A stretch of DNA of 8,190 nt from Bacillota bacterium (GCA_023431215.1 JAEYXR010000094.1:1-8190), one strand, 5' to 3'; numbered from the stretch's first letter, positions 1 to 5,840 are shown. The notes: a model not told the origin generated them from the sequence alone. Numbers and translations: made by a program.

Positions 1-134
1 GGGTTTTTGAAGAAAATCAAAATGCCCGGTCTTTTTATCAAAAACTGGGCTTTGTACCGGATGGAGCACGTAAAAAAGTAGCCCCCGACTCTCCGGTTTG
101 GGAAATACGTTTGGTAAGAACCTGTGGTGGATAA
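1..134 (+). CDS. GNAT-family N-acetyltransferase, C-terminal fragment
   Basis: This is the 3' end of a gene that begins before the window. The frame starting at base 3 reads 43 residues to a TAA stop at 132-134. The segment ENQNARSFYQKLGF is the classic end of a GNAT fold: an Asn-rich turn, then the alpha-4 helix and the 'FYxKLGF' strand that completes the acetyl-CoA binding region. A short strand ending WEIRLVR follows, as in many GNAT proteins. GNAT enzymes transfer acetyl from acetyl-CoA to an amine; the substrate cannot be told from this piece. It lies 92 bases upstream of the DUF2953 gene on the same strand and could be co-transcribed with it. The family call is fairly sure and the function is unknown. 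Confidence 0.82.
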   Translation, partial: VFEENQNARSFYQKLGFVPDGARKKVAPDSPVWEIRLVRTCGG

Positions 135-226
135 AAACGCAATGAGAGCAGAATCCGGAAGCCGAGGGACGGAGGAGGCGCCGGTTGCCAAGGCTTTTTG
201 GTAAAGCAGGAAAGGGGTGAGCAACC

Positions 227-889
227 GTGGTGGGGAAAATACTGCTGGGGCTGCTGATTCTTCTGGTGGCCGCCTTTTGGGTACCGGTCAATATCCGTAC
301 GGTTTATTGTAACGGCGAAGTTACCACGGTGGTACAATGGTTGTTTTTTAAAATACAAGTCTTTCCGCCGGGGGAAGAAAAGCCTAAAAAAAAGAAAAAG
401 ACAAAGTCTGAGGCCAAGCCCGGTAAAGAACCTGCAAAAAAGCCCAAGGGTAAAAATCAGCTGGAATTTGTTTTTGATGTGCTGCAGCTAATTAACGACA
501 TAGTGCCTCACGCAGGTAAGGCTGTGCGGTACATTCTAAAGCGGGTAGTTTTAAAAAGGTGCAGAGTTACCATTGTGGTAGCCCAGGAGGACGCAGCGGA
601 TACTGCCATACGGTATGGACAAGCCAACGCGGTTTTTTATAACTGCTATGCGCTGCTGTGCAGTATTTTAAAGGTGCGAGAATTTTATATGACCATCACC
701 CCTGACTACACCTCAGGCCCCCATGCAGAAAAGGCAGATGCAGATGTTACCTTCTCCATTCGCCCCGGCACGGTGCTTGCTGCGGCCATTATTTTTTTGG
801 TGCGTGGAGGGAAAATTATGTTAAACAGCAAGGTGATAACCGGCGGCGCCAGGGCAAAGACTGCAAAGACCACGGCAGCAAACGCATAG
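227..889 (+). CDS. DUF2953 domain membrane protein
   Basis: This is a 220-residue protein read from a GTG start. GTG is chosen because AAAGGGGTGA (211-220) is a good Shine-Dalgarno site six bases upstream. Residues 4-20 form a hydrophobic N-terminal membrane segment or uncleaved signal anchor. Residues 52-76 are a Lys/Pro/Glu-rich linker containing KKKKK. The rest matches the DUF2953 pattern, including the DAADTAIRYGQANA stretch at 122-135 (family members show a similar Asp-Ala-Ala...Tyr-Gly-x-x-x-Ala motif) and a second hydrophobic stretch at 182-192. The biochemical role of DUF2953 proteins is not known. In spore-forming Clostridia they are often found beside ytfJ, as here, which suggests but does not prove a link to sporulation or the envelope. 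The linker is encoded by an A-rich tract (386-401). Confidence 0.8.
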   Translation: MVGKILLGLLILLVAAFWVPVNIRTVYCNGEVTTVVQWLFFKIQVFPPGEEKPKKKKKTKSEAKPGKEPAKKPKGKNQLEFVFDVLQLINDIVPHAGKAVRYILKRVVLKRCRVTIVVAQEDAADTAIRYGQANAVFYNCYALLCSILKVREFYMTITPDYTSGPHAEKADADVTFSIRPGTVLAAAIIFLVRGGKIMLNSKVITGGARAKTAKTTAANA

Positions 890-896
890 CGAACTT

Positions 897-912
897 ATGC
901 GCTACGGCGCAT
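897..912 (+). other. Short intergenic hairpin with UACG tetraloop
   Basis: ATGCGC (897-902) and GCGCAT (907-912) form a perfect 6-bp stem closing a TACG loop. As RNA this is a c(UACG)g tetraloop, one of the unusually stable UNCG class. It sits between the DUF2953 stop and the ytfJ ribosome binding site and has no T-run, so it is not an intrinsic terminator. It could stabilise or punctuate the DUF2953-ytfJ transcript. That role is inferred from structure alone. Confidence 0.45.
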
Positions 913-963
913 CTAAAGCAGAAAAGAATTTGGCAAAACAACATGATAGGATGGTGCAAAACT

Positions 964-1380
964 ATGTCCACAAGGCCTCTTGGTGAGCTGAACGACAGCT
1001 CTATGAAAAACCTGCAAACTCTTATTGATTCCAACACTGTAATCGGTACCCCCATCAATACAGCTGACGGTACCGTTATTTTGCCGGTATCCAAGGTGTC
1101 CTTTGGTTTTGCCACCGGCGGCAGTGACCTGCCCTCCTCTCAAAAGGAGCTTTTTGGCGGCGGAAGCGGCGGCGGTGTCACCATTACACCGGTTGCCTTT
1201 TTGGTGGTAAAAAACGGTGACGTTAAGCTGCTGCAGCTGCAGGCTTTTCACAATACCGCCGACCGTATGGTGGGTATGGTGCCCGAGGTCATGGACAAGG
1301 TGAGCGGCATTGTCAGCGGGCTGACCAAAAAAGATGAGCCGCCAAAAGCAGATACCTCTGCAGCACCCCAGGCGCAGTAA
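964..1380 (+). CDS. ytfJ: YtfJ / GerW family sporulation protein
   Basis: This is a 138-residue protein if read from ATG 964. An in-frame ATG at 943 would add seven residues. I prefer 964 because AGGATGGTG lies at good distance before it and because family members begin with a short Met-Ser...Pro-x-x-x-Leu lead as here. Residues 37-55 (TVILPVSKVSFGFATGGSD) are the hallmark of the YtfJ/GerW family. They are followed by a Gly-rich turn (66-71) and the strand VTITPVAFLVV (72-82). The C-terminal ~20 residues are a Lys/Pro/Ala tail. In Bacillus, YtfJ is made in the forespore and is needed for spore lysozyme-type germination behaviour; the molecular activity is not established. No transmembrane segment is seen. 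It is the last gene of the rightward block, ending just before a strong terminator. Confidence 0.92.
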   Translation: MSTRPLGELNDSSMKNLQTLIDSNTVIGTPINTADGTVILPVSKVSFGFATGGSDLPSSQKELFGGGSGGGVTITPVAFLVVKNGDVKLLQLQAFHNTADRMVGMVPEVMDKVSGIVSGLTKKDEPPKADTSAAPQAQ

Positions 1381-1410
1381 AAAGCCTGCTGTGTTGCCCA
1401 CATCATTTGT

Positions 1411-1454
1411 AAAGGCAGAACCGGAAGGAATCCGGCTCTGCCTTTGTTGTTTTA
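1411..1454 (+). terminator. Rho-independent terminator of the DUF2953-ytfJ block
   Basis: Bases 1411-1425 pair with 1431-1445 (15 positions, one A/C mismatch) around the loop AGGAA. The stem is GC-rich in its upper half, and GTTGTTTTA follows as the U-tract. It lies 30 bases after the ytfJ stop. On the minus strand the same hairpin is followed by a poor T-tract, so it would at best weakly stop the leftward gene that ends at 1466. Confidence 0.88.
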
Positions 1455-1465
1455 TTGCTTAAATG

Positions 1466-1834
1466 CTATAGCAATCCCTGTGAGGTTAGCTGCAGCCACA
1501 GCCAAAGGGCAATTCTGACAGGGGCAGGGGGTGTGGTAAGCACAGCTGCGCCCTCCTCTACCGCTACGGCTATGGGTGTAAAATCAAAGCCAAGACTGCG
1601 CCCCAATATATGCAGAGAATACCGCAGGGGCTGTTCCTCCTGAAGCTGCCACAAGGGAGGGGTGTTGCTGGGGAGATTTGCCCTTACCGCAGTATCCACT
1701 ACGGTAAGCCCCACTGCTGCCGACGCCACGGCAGAGAGACAGATAAGACCCAAAACTACTTGGCGGAAGCGCTTGCACAACATAGCTTTGCGCTGATCAG
1801 AGGTTTTGGGCTGACGTTTTTTCTTCAATGACAT
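1466..1834 (-). CDS. Hypothetical single-pass membrane protein downstream of spoIIP
   Basis: This is a 122-residue leftward reading frame that I do not recognise. The N-terminus is strongly basic (about residues 4-24, many Lys/Arg). A hydrophobic segment follows at about 25-47, giving an N-in, C-out membrane topology by the positive-inside rule. The outer part (about 50-122) has a Pro-rich stretch, a mixed region with LRYSLHILGRSLGFDFTPIAVAV, and a hydrophobic Trp-containing end (106-122). AAAGGA lies about 11 bases before the ATG and is an acceptable Shine-Dalgarno site. It follows spoIIP on the same strand after a 219-base gap, so it may be transcribed with spoIIP or from its own promoter. 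Its position invites a sporulation-membrane hypothesis, but no domain supports one. Overlapping plus-strand frames lack family features and are taken as shadows. The gene is probably real but not certain. Confidence 0.62.
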   Translation of the reverse strand: MSLKKKRQPKTSDQRKAMLCKRFRQVVLGLICLSAVASAAVGLTVVDTAVRANLPSNTPPLWQLQEEQPLRYSLHILGRSLGFDFTPIAVAVEEGAAVLTTPPAPVRIALWLWLQLTSQGLL

Positions 1835-2053
1835 TTATTCGATTCCTTTATGCAGCAGTTGTGGCTACCGCAGATTATTTTTAAGCCTATGACTTTTTAC
1901 CTGTGATAACACAAGTGATTTCCAAGAAGGGGAGTTGCAGATGGTTTGCCGGCATTTGCTGAAGGATGCCTGCATAGGTGTATTTCTCTTGCCTAGACAA
2001 TATCTAGTATGACCTAATCATGCAAAAATAATGGTTAAAATGTTAAGGTTTTG
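1835..2053 (-). other. Structured intergenic region between spoIIP and the small membrane gene
   Basis: This 219-base stretch lies between two leftward genes. It holds three visible dyads. CTAGA/TCTAG (1993-1997 and 2003-2007) sit around a 5-base centre. A bulged hairpin has TGCA (1936-1939) pairing with TGCA (1971-1974) and GGCAT (1951-1955) with ATGCC (1966-1970). A 7-bp stem (1899-1905 with 1910-1916, loop of four) has one G-U pair in the minus-strand RNA. None is followed by a T-run on the minus strand, so I see no intrinsic terminator for spoIIP here. A 36-codon leftward frame at 1865-1975 has no ribosome binding site and is not called as a gene. Confidence 0.4.
2017..2046 (-). promoter_or_regulatory. 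Candidate promoter for the small membrane gene
   Basis: Read leftward, TTAACA (2046-2041) matches the -35 consensus at five of six positions. It is followed after 18 bases by CATGAT (2022-2017), which matches the -10 at four of six. The predicted start near 2010 would place the CTAGA-N5-TCTAG dyad (2007-1993) right at the start of the transcript, as an operator would be. The region is AT-rich, so chance matches are easy. The call is weak. Confidence 0.28.
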
Positions 2054-3193
2054 CTATTTTCCACTAATAAGGTATTCTGCCAGCACCGGGGCCGTCAGCT
2101 CTGCCGAATAAATTGCCTCTTCCAAGGTGTTGCCGTTGGTGCCAAACTCAAACAGCAGGCTACCGGAGGTCATATCCAGGTTGTAGTTGCGATAGCAAAA
2201 AAAGACAGGACGGGTAATCCCGGGTACGGCTTCCTCCAGTGCGGCTGTCAGCCCTGCGGCAAACCGAAAGTTATTCTGCCAGTTGGGCACACCCACCGAC
2301 CCATCGTCACAGGGTGCGCAGATCATCAGCTGGGCGGCTTTTTTGCCTGCCACGGTTACCACGGGCTTCAGCACAGAAAGGTCGTCGTAAATAACCGCAT
2401 CCCGGTGAACGTCAATGGCCACCCGTATGCTGGGGTATTTTTTTAAATACTTTTGAATGGTAACACGGCTGCGGTCGTAGGCGCCGTTGTAAGAAGGGTA
2501 GTCATGAAGGGTGGTGTCATGAATGACGCTGATGCCCTGAGCCTCCAACCCCTTTGCCAACGCATCTCCTACCTTGGCCATGTTTACCTCCTTATTTGTG
2601 TCCCGCCAGGTATTGCGGGTATCATAAATAACCCCGGGGCTGGAATCATAGCTCTCGGTGGTGTGAGTATGATAAATCAAAACCTGTGGCTCTTTGCCGG
2701 GGGTGAGAGCCAGCTGATCGGGAGTTGCAAGCACCTCTAAAATTTTTTCGCGGGTCAGTTTGGTGTAGTTACGTATCCAACCCGACTGCCACTGTATAAA
2801 TGCAAGGTTGTTGGCATCTCCCTGAACGGTGTTTTCCACCAAGGCTGCCTGATACTCCGGGGGAATATCTGCATTTGCAATAAAACCCGGTTCATCGGTA
2901 CGAGGAGGAGAAGAGGAGGAAGAGGAAGAAGCGGGCGGATGCACCTCCGGGTCGTCCGGGGGTGTGTCTATTTCATCCGGGGGAATTACTTCTGCGGCAA
3001 AGCGTTCCTGCAAGGTAAGGGCGGCGCCGTCGGGCATAGTCAGCACCGCCGAAACCAAAGTAGCCTGTCCCAGCAATGCGTCTGCCAAAGGTTTTACCCA
3101 GGGCCACAATACAAAAAGAGCCGCTGCTCCCAGCAGGGCCGCGGCTGTTTTTATAAGCAGCTGTATATTTTTATTGCCTTTTTTTTTCACCAT
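2054..3193 (-). CDS. spoIIP: Stage II sporulation protein P (SpoIIP), engulfment peptidoglycan amidase/endopeptidase
   Basis: This is a 379-residue membrane-anchored cell-wall hydrolase. Residues 1-12 are basic and a transmembrane anchor spans about 14-34. A Pro/Asp/Ser-rich linker (about 70-100, including seven consecutive Ser) leads to the SpoIIP catalytic domain (about 115-379). Landmarks are YHTHTTES (174-181), DVHRDA (261-266) and LLFEFGTNGNTLEEA (346-360). Together these give the His...His...Glu pattern of a zinc-dependent N-acetylmuramoyl-L-alanine amidase fold. In known spore-formers SpoIIP works with SpoIID and SpoIIM to thin septal peptidoglycan and drive engulfment by the mother cell. 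The start is slightly ambiguous. A run of six G (3202-3197) lies three bases before ATG 3193 and six bases before the next codon, GTG 3190, so GTG may be the true start, costing one residue. A9 (3187-3179) follows directly. gpr, the usual neighbour in Bacillus, is absent from this side. Confidence 0.95.
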   Translation of the reverse strand: MVKKKGNKNIQLLIKTAAALLGAAALFVLWPWVKPLADALLGQATLVSAVLTMPDGAALTLQERFAAEVIPPDEIDTPPDDPEVHPPASSSSSSSPPRTDEPGFIANADIPPEYQAALVENTVQGDANNLAFIQWQSGWIRNYTKLTREKILEVLATPDQLALTPGKEPQVLIYHTHTTESYDSSPGVIYDTRNTWRDTNKEVNMAKVGDALAKGLEAQGISVIHDTTLHDYPSYNGAYDRSRVTIQKYLKKYPSIRVAIDVHRDAVIYDDLSVLKPVVTVAGKKAAQLMICAPCDDGSVGVPNWQNNFRFAAGLTAALEEAVPGITRPVFFCYRNYNLDMTSGSLLFEFGTNGNTLEEAIYSAELTAPVLAEYLISGK

Positions 3194-3535
3194 TAGCCCC
3201 CCAAAAGCGATGTTCCTGCTATCATATTTATTCCGGTGCTGTGGCGGTTATGATTAAGGGAGCAGCCAGAGCAATAAAAACATAAAAATTTAAAAAATAA
3301 ACAGTTCTGCATGCCTTAGGACAGCCTGGTCAATACTTATTTGAAAGCAAATGCTGAGGAGAACGGAAGAAATACCTTTAAAACATAGGGTTTAATTGGA
3401 CAAAAAGTGAGGATTTTAGTTCCATTTAAGCTTTAAGTCATTGTTTTTTTGTTTTTTTTGCTTTTAGGTATTGCTTTTTTAAAAAAATAATGTTAGTATA
3501 ACTTGTACTGTCGAAGTTGTGAAGGAGGTGTCACC
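3194..3535. other. AT-rich divergent intergenic region between spoIIP and rpsT
   Basis: These 342 bases have no convincing gene. The right end carries the rpsT promoter and ribosome binding site. The left end should carry the spoIIP promoter. I looked on the minus strand for sporulation sigma (SigE/SigF-type) -35/-10 pairs and found none with acceptable spacing. TATGAT-like and CATAAC-like strings occur (3217-3222, 3246-3251 on the minus strand) but lack partners. T-rich runs at 3441-3480, then TTTTTTAAAAAAA (3475-3487), could act as a bent upstream element for the rpsT promoter. The middle part (3300-3420) shows nothing I can name. Confidence 0.5.
3471..3502 (+). promoter_or_regulatory. Probable rpsT promoter
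   Basis: TTGCTT (3471-3476) is a weak -35. TAGTAT (3494-3499) follows after exactly 17 bases, and the overlapping TATAAC (3497-3502) is a stronger -10 but at a 20-base spacing. Either choice puts the transcript start near 3506-3510, leaving a leader of about 26-30 bases. The T/A tract just upstream fits a strong, AT-tract-assisted ribosomal-protein promoter. The exact hexamers are uncertain. Confidence 0.5.
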
Positions 3536-3796
3536 ATGCCGAATATCAAATCCGCCAAGAAGAGAGTTAAGGTTATTGCTGTTAAGACTGCTCATAACAA
3601 AGCTGTCAAAAGCAACCTGAAGACTGTCATTAAAAAGGCTGAGTTCGCTCTGGCCAATAATGCTGATGATCGTGACGCAGCTGTTAAGCTGGCTGTCAAG
3701 AAGATCGACCAAGCTGCTGCTAAAGGCCTTCTTCACAAGAACACGGCTGCCAGAAAGAAATCCGCTCTGGCCCGCAAAATGGCTGTTACCGCTTAA
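3536..3796 (+). CDS. rpsT: 30S ribosomal protein S20
   Basis: This is an 86-residue, very basic protein, close to the usual ~85-90 residues for bacterial S20. It begins PNIKSAKKRVKV and carries the family signature near the C-terminus (KGLLHKNTAARKKSALARK, 63-81). It is all-helical by family knowledge and binds 16S rRNA in the small subunit body. The ATG at 3536 is chosen over an upstream in-frame TTG because GAAGGAGGTG (3521-3530) is a near-perfect Shine-Dalgarno site five bases before it and because S20 proteins start Met-(Pro/Ala)-Asn-Ile-Lys-Ser. It has its own promoter and a downstream terminator hairpin. No S20-type autoregulatory leader can be seen in the short 5' UTR. Confidence 0.98.
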   Translation: MPNIKSAKKRVKVIAVKTAHNKAVKSNLKTVIKKAEFALANNADDRDAAVKLAVKKIDQAAAKGLLHKNTAARKKSALARKMAVTA

Positions 3797-3821
3797 GGAA
3801 CAACCTTTGCTTAACAAGATT

Positions 3822-3857
3822 AAAGGGACTGTCAATTTGGCAGTCCTTTTTGTTTTA
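3822..3857 (+). terminator. Terminator after rpsT, possibly leaky
   Basis: AAAGGGACTGTC (3822-3833) pairs with GGCAGTCCTTT (3839-3849) around AATTT, with wobble pairs, and is followed by TTGTTTTAT. It lies 25 bases after rpsT and only about 22 bases before the DUF4180 start, whose Shine-Dalgarno site begins at 3864. There is no space for a separate promoter after it, so some read-through is likely if DUF4180 is expressed from the rpsT promoter. Confidence 0.85.
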
Positions 3858-3878
3858 TCTTTGGAAGGAGGGAACAGG

Positions 3879-4244
3879 ATGCAAATTGAAACGAGACAAG
3901 AAAATAATCATAAAGTAGCACTTGTTGCCGCCGATGAAAAACTCATTGTAGATGCGCAGTCGGCGTTGGACTTGGCAATGACCGTACATTACGAAACGGA
4001 TGCCAGAAGAATTGCAATTGCCAAAGAAGCCATCAAGGAGGAGTTTTTTATACTGAGCACTGGCGTGGCAGGCGAAATTTTACAGAAGCTTGTAAACTAT
4101 CAGTTTAAAATAGCTGTTTACGGAGATTTTTCAGGTTATACCAGCAAGCCACTGAAGGATTTTATGTATGAGTCAAACAAGGGCGGCCATGTCTTTTTTG
4201 TAGCAACCAAAGAGGATGCGGTGAAAAAGCTGACAGCTGCCTGA
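3879..4244 (+). CDS. DUF4180 domain-containing protein
   Basis: This is a 121-residue protein spanning one DUF4180 domain. The frame is open upstream, but ATG 3879 is chosen because GGAAGGAGGGAA (3863-3874) is an excellent ribosome binding site and the translated start MQIETRQENNHKVALV matches family N-termini. Recognisable family stretches are DAQSALDLAMTVHYET (25-40), FFILSTGVAGEILQKLVNY (56-74), IAVYGDFSGYTSKPLKDFMYE (78-98) and KGGHVFFV (101-108). No signal peptide or membrane segment is seen, so it should be cytoplasmic. The alternating strands and helices recall STAS-like small domains, which is only an impression. Its function is unknown. DUF4180 genes are usually lone accessory-type genes in Firmicutes and other bacteria; here it follows rpsT behind a terminator. 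The family call is confident. Confidence 0.9.
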   Translation: MQIETRQENNHKVALVAADEKLIVDAQSALDLAMTVHYETDARRIAIAKEAIKEEFFILSTGVAGEILQKLVNYQFKIAVYGDFSGYTSKPLKDFMYESNKGGHVFFVATKEDAVKKLTAA

Positions 4245-4324
4245 TAGAGAACCAAGGATAGAAGTGGAACTGCTTTGCTGGGGTAAACTTCTATACCAGA
4301 AAATATCTTGCGGGTAAATCAAAC

Positions 4325-4370
4325 AAAAAAGCAATGCAGTATCGGTAAAACGATACTGCATTGCTTTTTT
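4325..4370. terminator. Bidirectional terminator with 20-bp perfect inverted repeat
   Basis: Bases 4325-4344 are perfectly complementary to 4351-4370 around the loop GTAAAA. The outer six pairs are A-T, so a T6 tract follows the GC-containing stem on both strands. This suits the convergent DUF4180 (plus) and carboxypeptidase (minus) genes, which end at 4244 and 4412. Confidence 0.93.
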
Positions 4371-4411
4371 AAAATGCTGCTGCTTATAGGATGCAGCTTA
4401 CTGCAAATTTA

Positions 4412-5764
4412 TTAGACATAGGGTCTGTTGCTGCCGGAGCGGTAGGAGGAGTATTTTCCTCTGCGGCGTTTGCGGCGGTTGATGCGTACAAAGAGGTAAA
4501 TATACACAGTCAGCAGCAGGATGACGGCAATCATTACAAACTTTAGCCAAAAGGAATGAATAGCATTTTCAAACCAGCCCAAAAAGGTAAGGAACTTGGA
4601 GGCTTCAATACTATCGGTGGCAATGAGGGGAACTGTGCCAATTTCCTCATCGGCCAGTATCAGCCGCAGCGTGCCCACTACCTGTCCTTTTTCTACCGGT
4701 GCGTCAATACGCTCCGGCAGGTCGTAAATATACTGCACACTGCTTACCTGCAGGTCCGCAGGCATAAGAGTGGTGCATTGCTCATCGGTAGCCAGGGTTA
4801 CATGGTCGGTTTTAAAGGAGAACCGCACGGGAACTTCCGTCAGCTCTTCGCCCCGCTCCACTACGGTACGGACACTGAAATTTTCAAAAGCCCACTCATA
4901 AAGCTTACGTGTTTCAAAAAAGTTGAGCATAGCCGGGGTGGTGGCGCTGCCGTCGGCTTCGGTTTGAGGAGACCCAAGTACAACACAAACATAAGTATAG
5001 CCGTTTTTGGTGGCCTGAGAAGCAAAGCAGCGCCCGGCTTCGGGCAGGGTGCCGGTTTTAATGCCCTGAATGGGTGCATAGTAATACTCACTGTTTGAAA
5101 AGAGCATTTTGTTGGTGTTGGTTTCTACCAGCTGCTGGTGAACGTTGGTAGGACCAATATCCTTTGTGGTGGTGGAAACAATTTCTGCAAAGGTGGGGTT
5201 TTGCATGGCATATTTGCATATGATGGCCATATCTCTGGCAGTGGTGTAGTTGTTTTCATCATGAAGCCCGTTGGGGTTTGCAAAGTTTGTTCCTGTACAG
5301 CCCAGCTCCAGTGCCTTTTGATTCATCATTTGAACAAAGTAGGCAATGGAGCCGTCACCTACATAATCTGCCAGCATCAGGGCCGCCTCGTTGGCGGACT
5401 GGATAAGTGCCGCATACAAAAGCCCCCGAATACTGACCTCTTCTCCCAGACGAATACCACCCAAAGAGGCTCCTGTTCCGTACAGCATGTCCTGAATGTA
5501 AAGCTTTAGGGCGGTGCTTTCGTTGTCCAAATCCTTTACCCGCTCCAACACCACAATGGCCATCATAATTTTTGTCAGGGAAGCAGGGAACATTTTTTGG
5601 TCGGCATTTTTTTCATATACAACAGTGCCGGTGTCCACATTCTCTATATATACCGACTCGCTCCGCACTTCAAAGCCGGGGTCATAGGCTGCAAAAGCTG
5701 TGACCGGAGAGACTACAGAGAAAAAAATAAGTATAAACGCACAAAAAAATGTAAATTTTTTCAT
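4412..5764 (-). CDS. D-alanyl-D-alanine carboxypeptidase (PBP5/DacF-type, peptidase S11)
   Basis: This is a 450-residue serine-type penicillin-binding protein that removes the terminal D-Ala from peptidoglycan pentapeptides outside the membrane. The frame extends further upstream, but ATG 5764 is chosen: GAGGAA lies six bases before it and it opens a clean signal peptide (MKK plus hydrophobic core, predicted cleavage after AFA near 26). The S11 motifs are all present: SxxK as S62-L-T-K65, SxN as S123-A-N125, and KTG at 236-238. The catalytic domain runs about 30-290, followed by the beta-rich PBP5 C-terminal domain (about 298-385). The C-terminus has a genuine membrane span (about 404-427) and a basic tail (RINRRKRRRGK, then Ser/Tyr/Arg), longer than the amphipathic anchor typical of PBP5. 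It has a SigA-like promoter, suggesting vegetative expression. Which dac paralogue it represents cannot be settled here, so no symbol is given. Confidence 0.95.
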   Translation of the reverse strand: MKKFTFFCAFILIFFSVVSPVTAFAAYDPGFEVRSESVYIENVDTGTVVYEKNADQKMFPASLTKIMMAIVVLERVKDLDNESTALKLYIQDMLYGTGASLGGIRLGEEVSIRGLLYAALIQSANEAALMLADYVGDGSIAYFVQMMNQKALELGCTGTNFANPNGLHDENNYTTARDMAIICKYAMQNPTFAEIVSTTTKDIGPTNVHQQLVETNTNKMLFSNSEYYYAPIQGIKTGTLPEAGRCFASQATKNGYTYVCVVLGSPQTEADGSATTPAMLNFFETRKLYEWAFENFSVRTVVERGEELTEVPVRFSFKTDHVTLATDEQCTTLMPADLQVSSVQYIYDLPERIDAPVEKGQVVGTLRLILADEEIGTVPLIATDSIEASKFLTFLGWFENAIHSFWLKFVMIAVILLLTVYIYLFVRINRRKRRRGKYSSYRSGSNRPYV

Positions 5765-5802
5765 AGACAATTCCTCACATATCCGATAAAATAGCATATA
5801 TA

Positions 5803-5840
5803 AAGCGGCAGAGCGAATTGACGGCAATTCGCTGCAGCTT
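5803..5840 (-). promoter_or_regulatory. Stem-loop in the carboxypeptidase 5' leader
   Basis: AGCGAATTG (5812-5820) is perfectly complementary to CAATTCGCT (5825-5833) around a four-base loop. An outer AAGC/GCTT pair (5803-5806, 5837-5840) is separated by a small internal loop. It lies inside the predicted 5' UTR, between the promoter and the ribosome binding site. No T-run follows on the minus strand, so it is not a terminator. It could be an mRNA-stability element or an operator dyad just downstream of the start point. Confidence 0.45.

Noticed and set aside
140..202. Plus-strand 20-codon frame between the GNAT fragment and DUF2953
   Set aside because: Weak ribosome binding site and unremarkable composition; too short to support as a gene.
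1865..1975. Leftward 36-codon small frame between spoIIP and the small membrane gene
   Set aside because: No Shine-Dalgarno site, no hydrophobic or other recognisable pattern, and it overlaps the hairpins of the region.
2051..2740. Two plus-strand open frames (2051-2446 and 2453-2740) inside spoIIP
   Set aside because: They are antisense to conserved SpoIIP catalytic motifs and show no domain or ribosome binding site.
3203..3320. SigE-type promoter for spoIIP
   Set aside because: Expected from Bacillus biology, but no -35/-10 pair with proper spacing could be found by eye on the minus strand.
3479..3835. Leftward 118-codon frame opposite rpsT
   Set aside because: It spans the rpsT gene, its ribosome binding site and terminator in antisense, and has the Ser/Leu-rich composition expected from the reverse of a Lys/Ala-rich gene.
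4325..4370. The 20-bp perfect inverted repeat as a mobile-element end or MITE
   Set aside because: A six-base loop, flanking T/A tracts on both sides and the position between convergent genes fit a bidirectional terminator; no target-site duplication or transposase is present.
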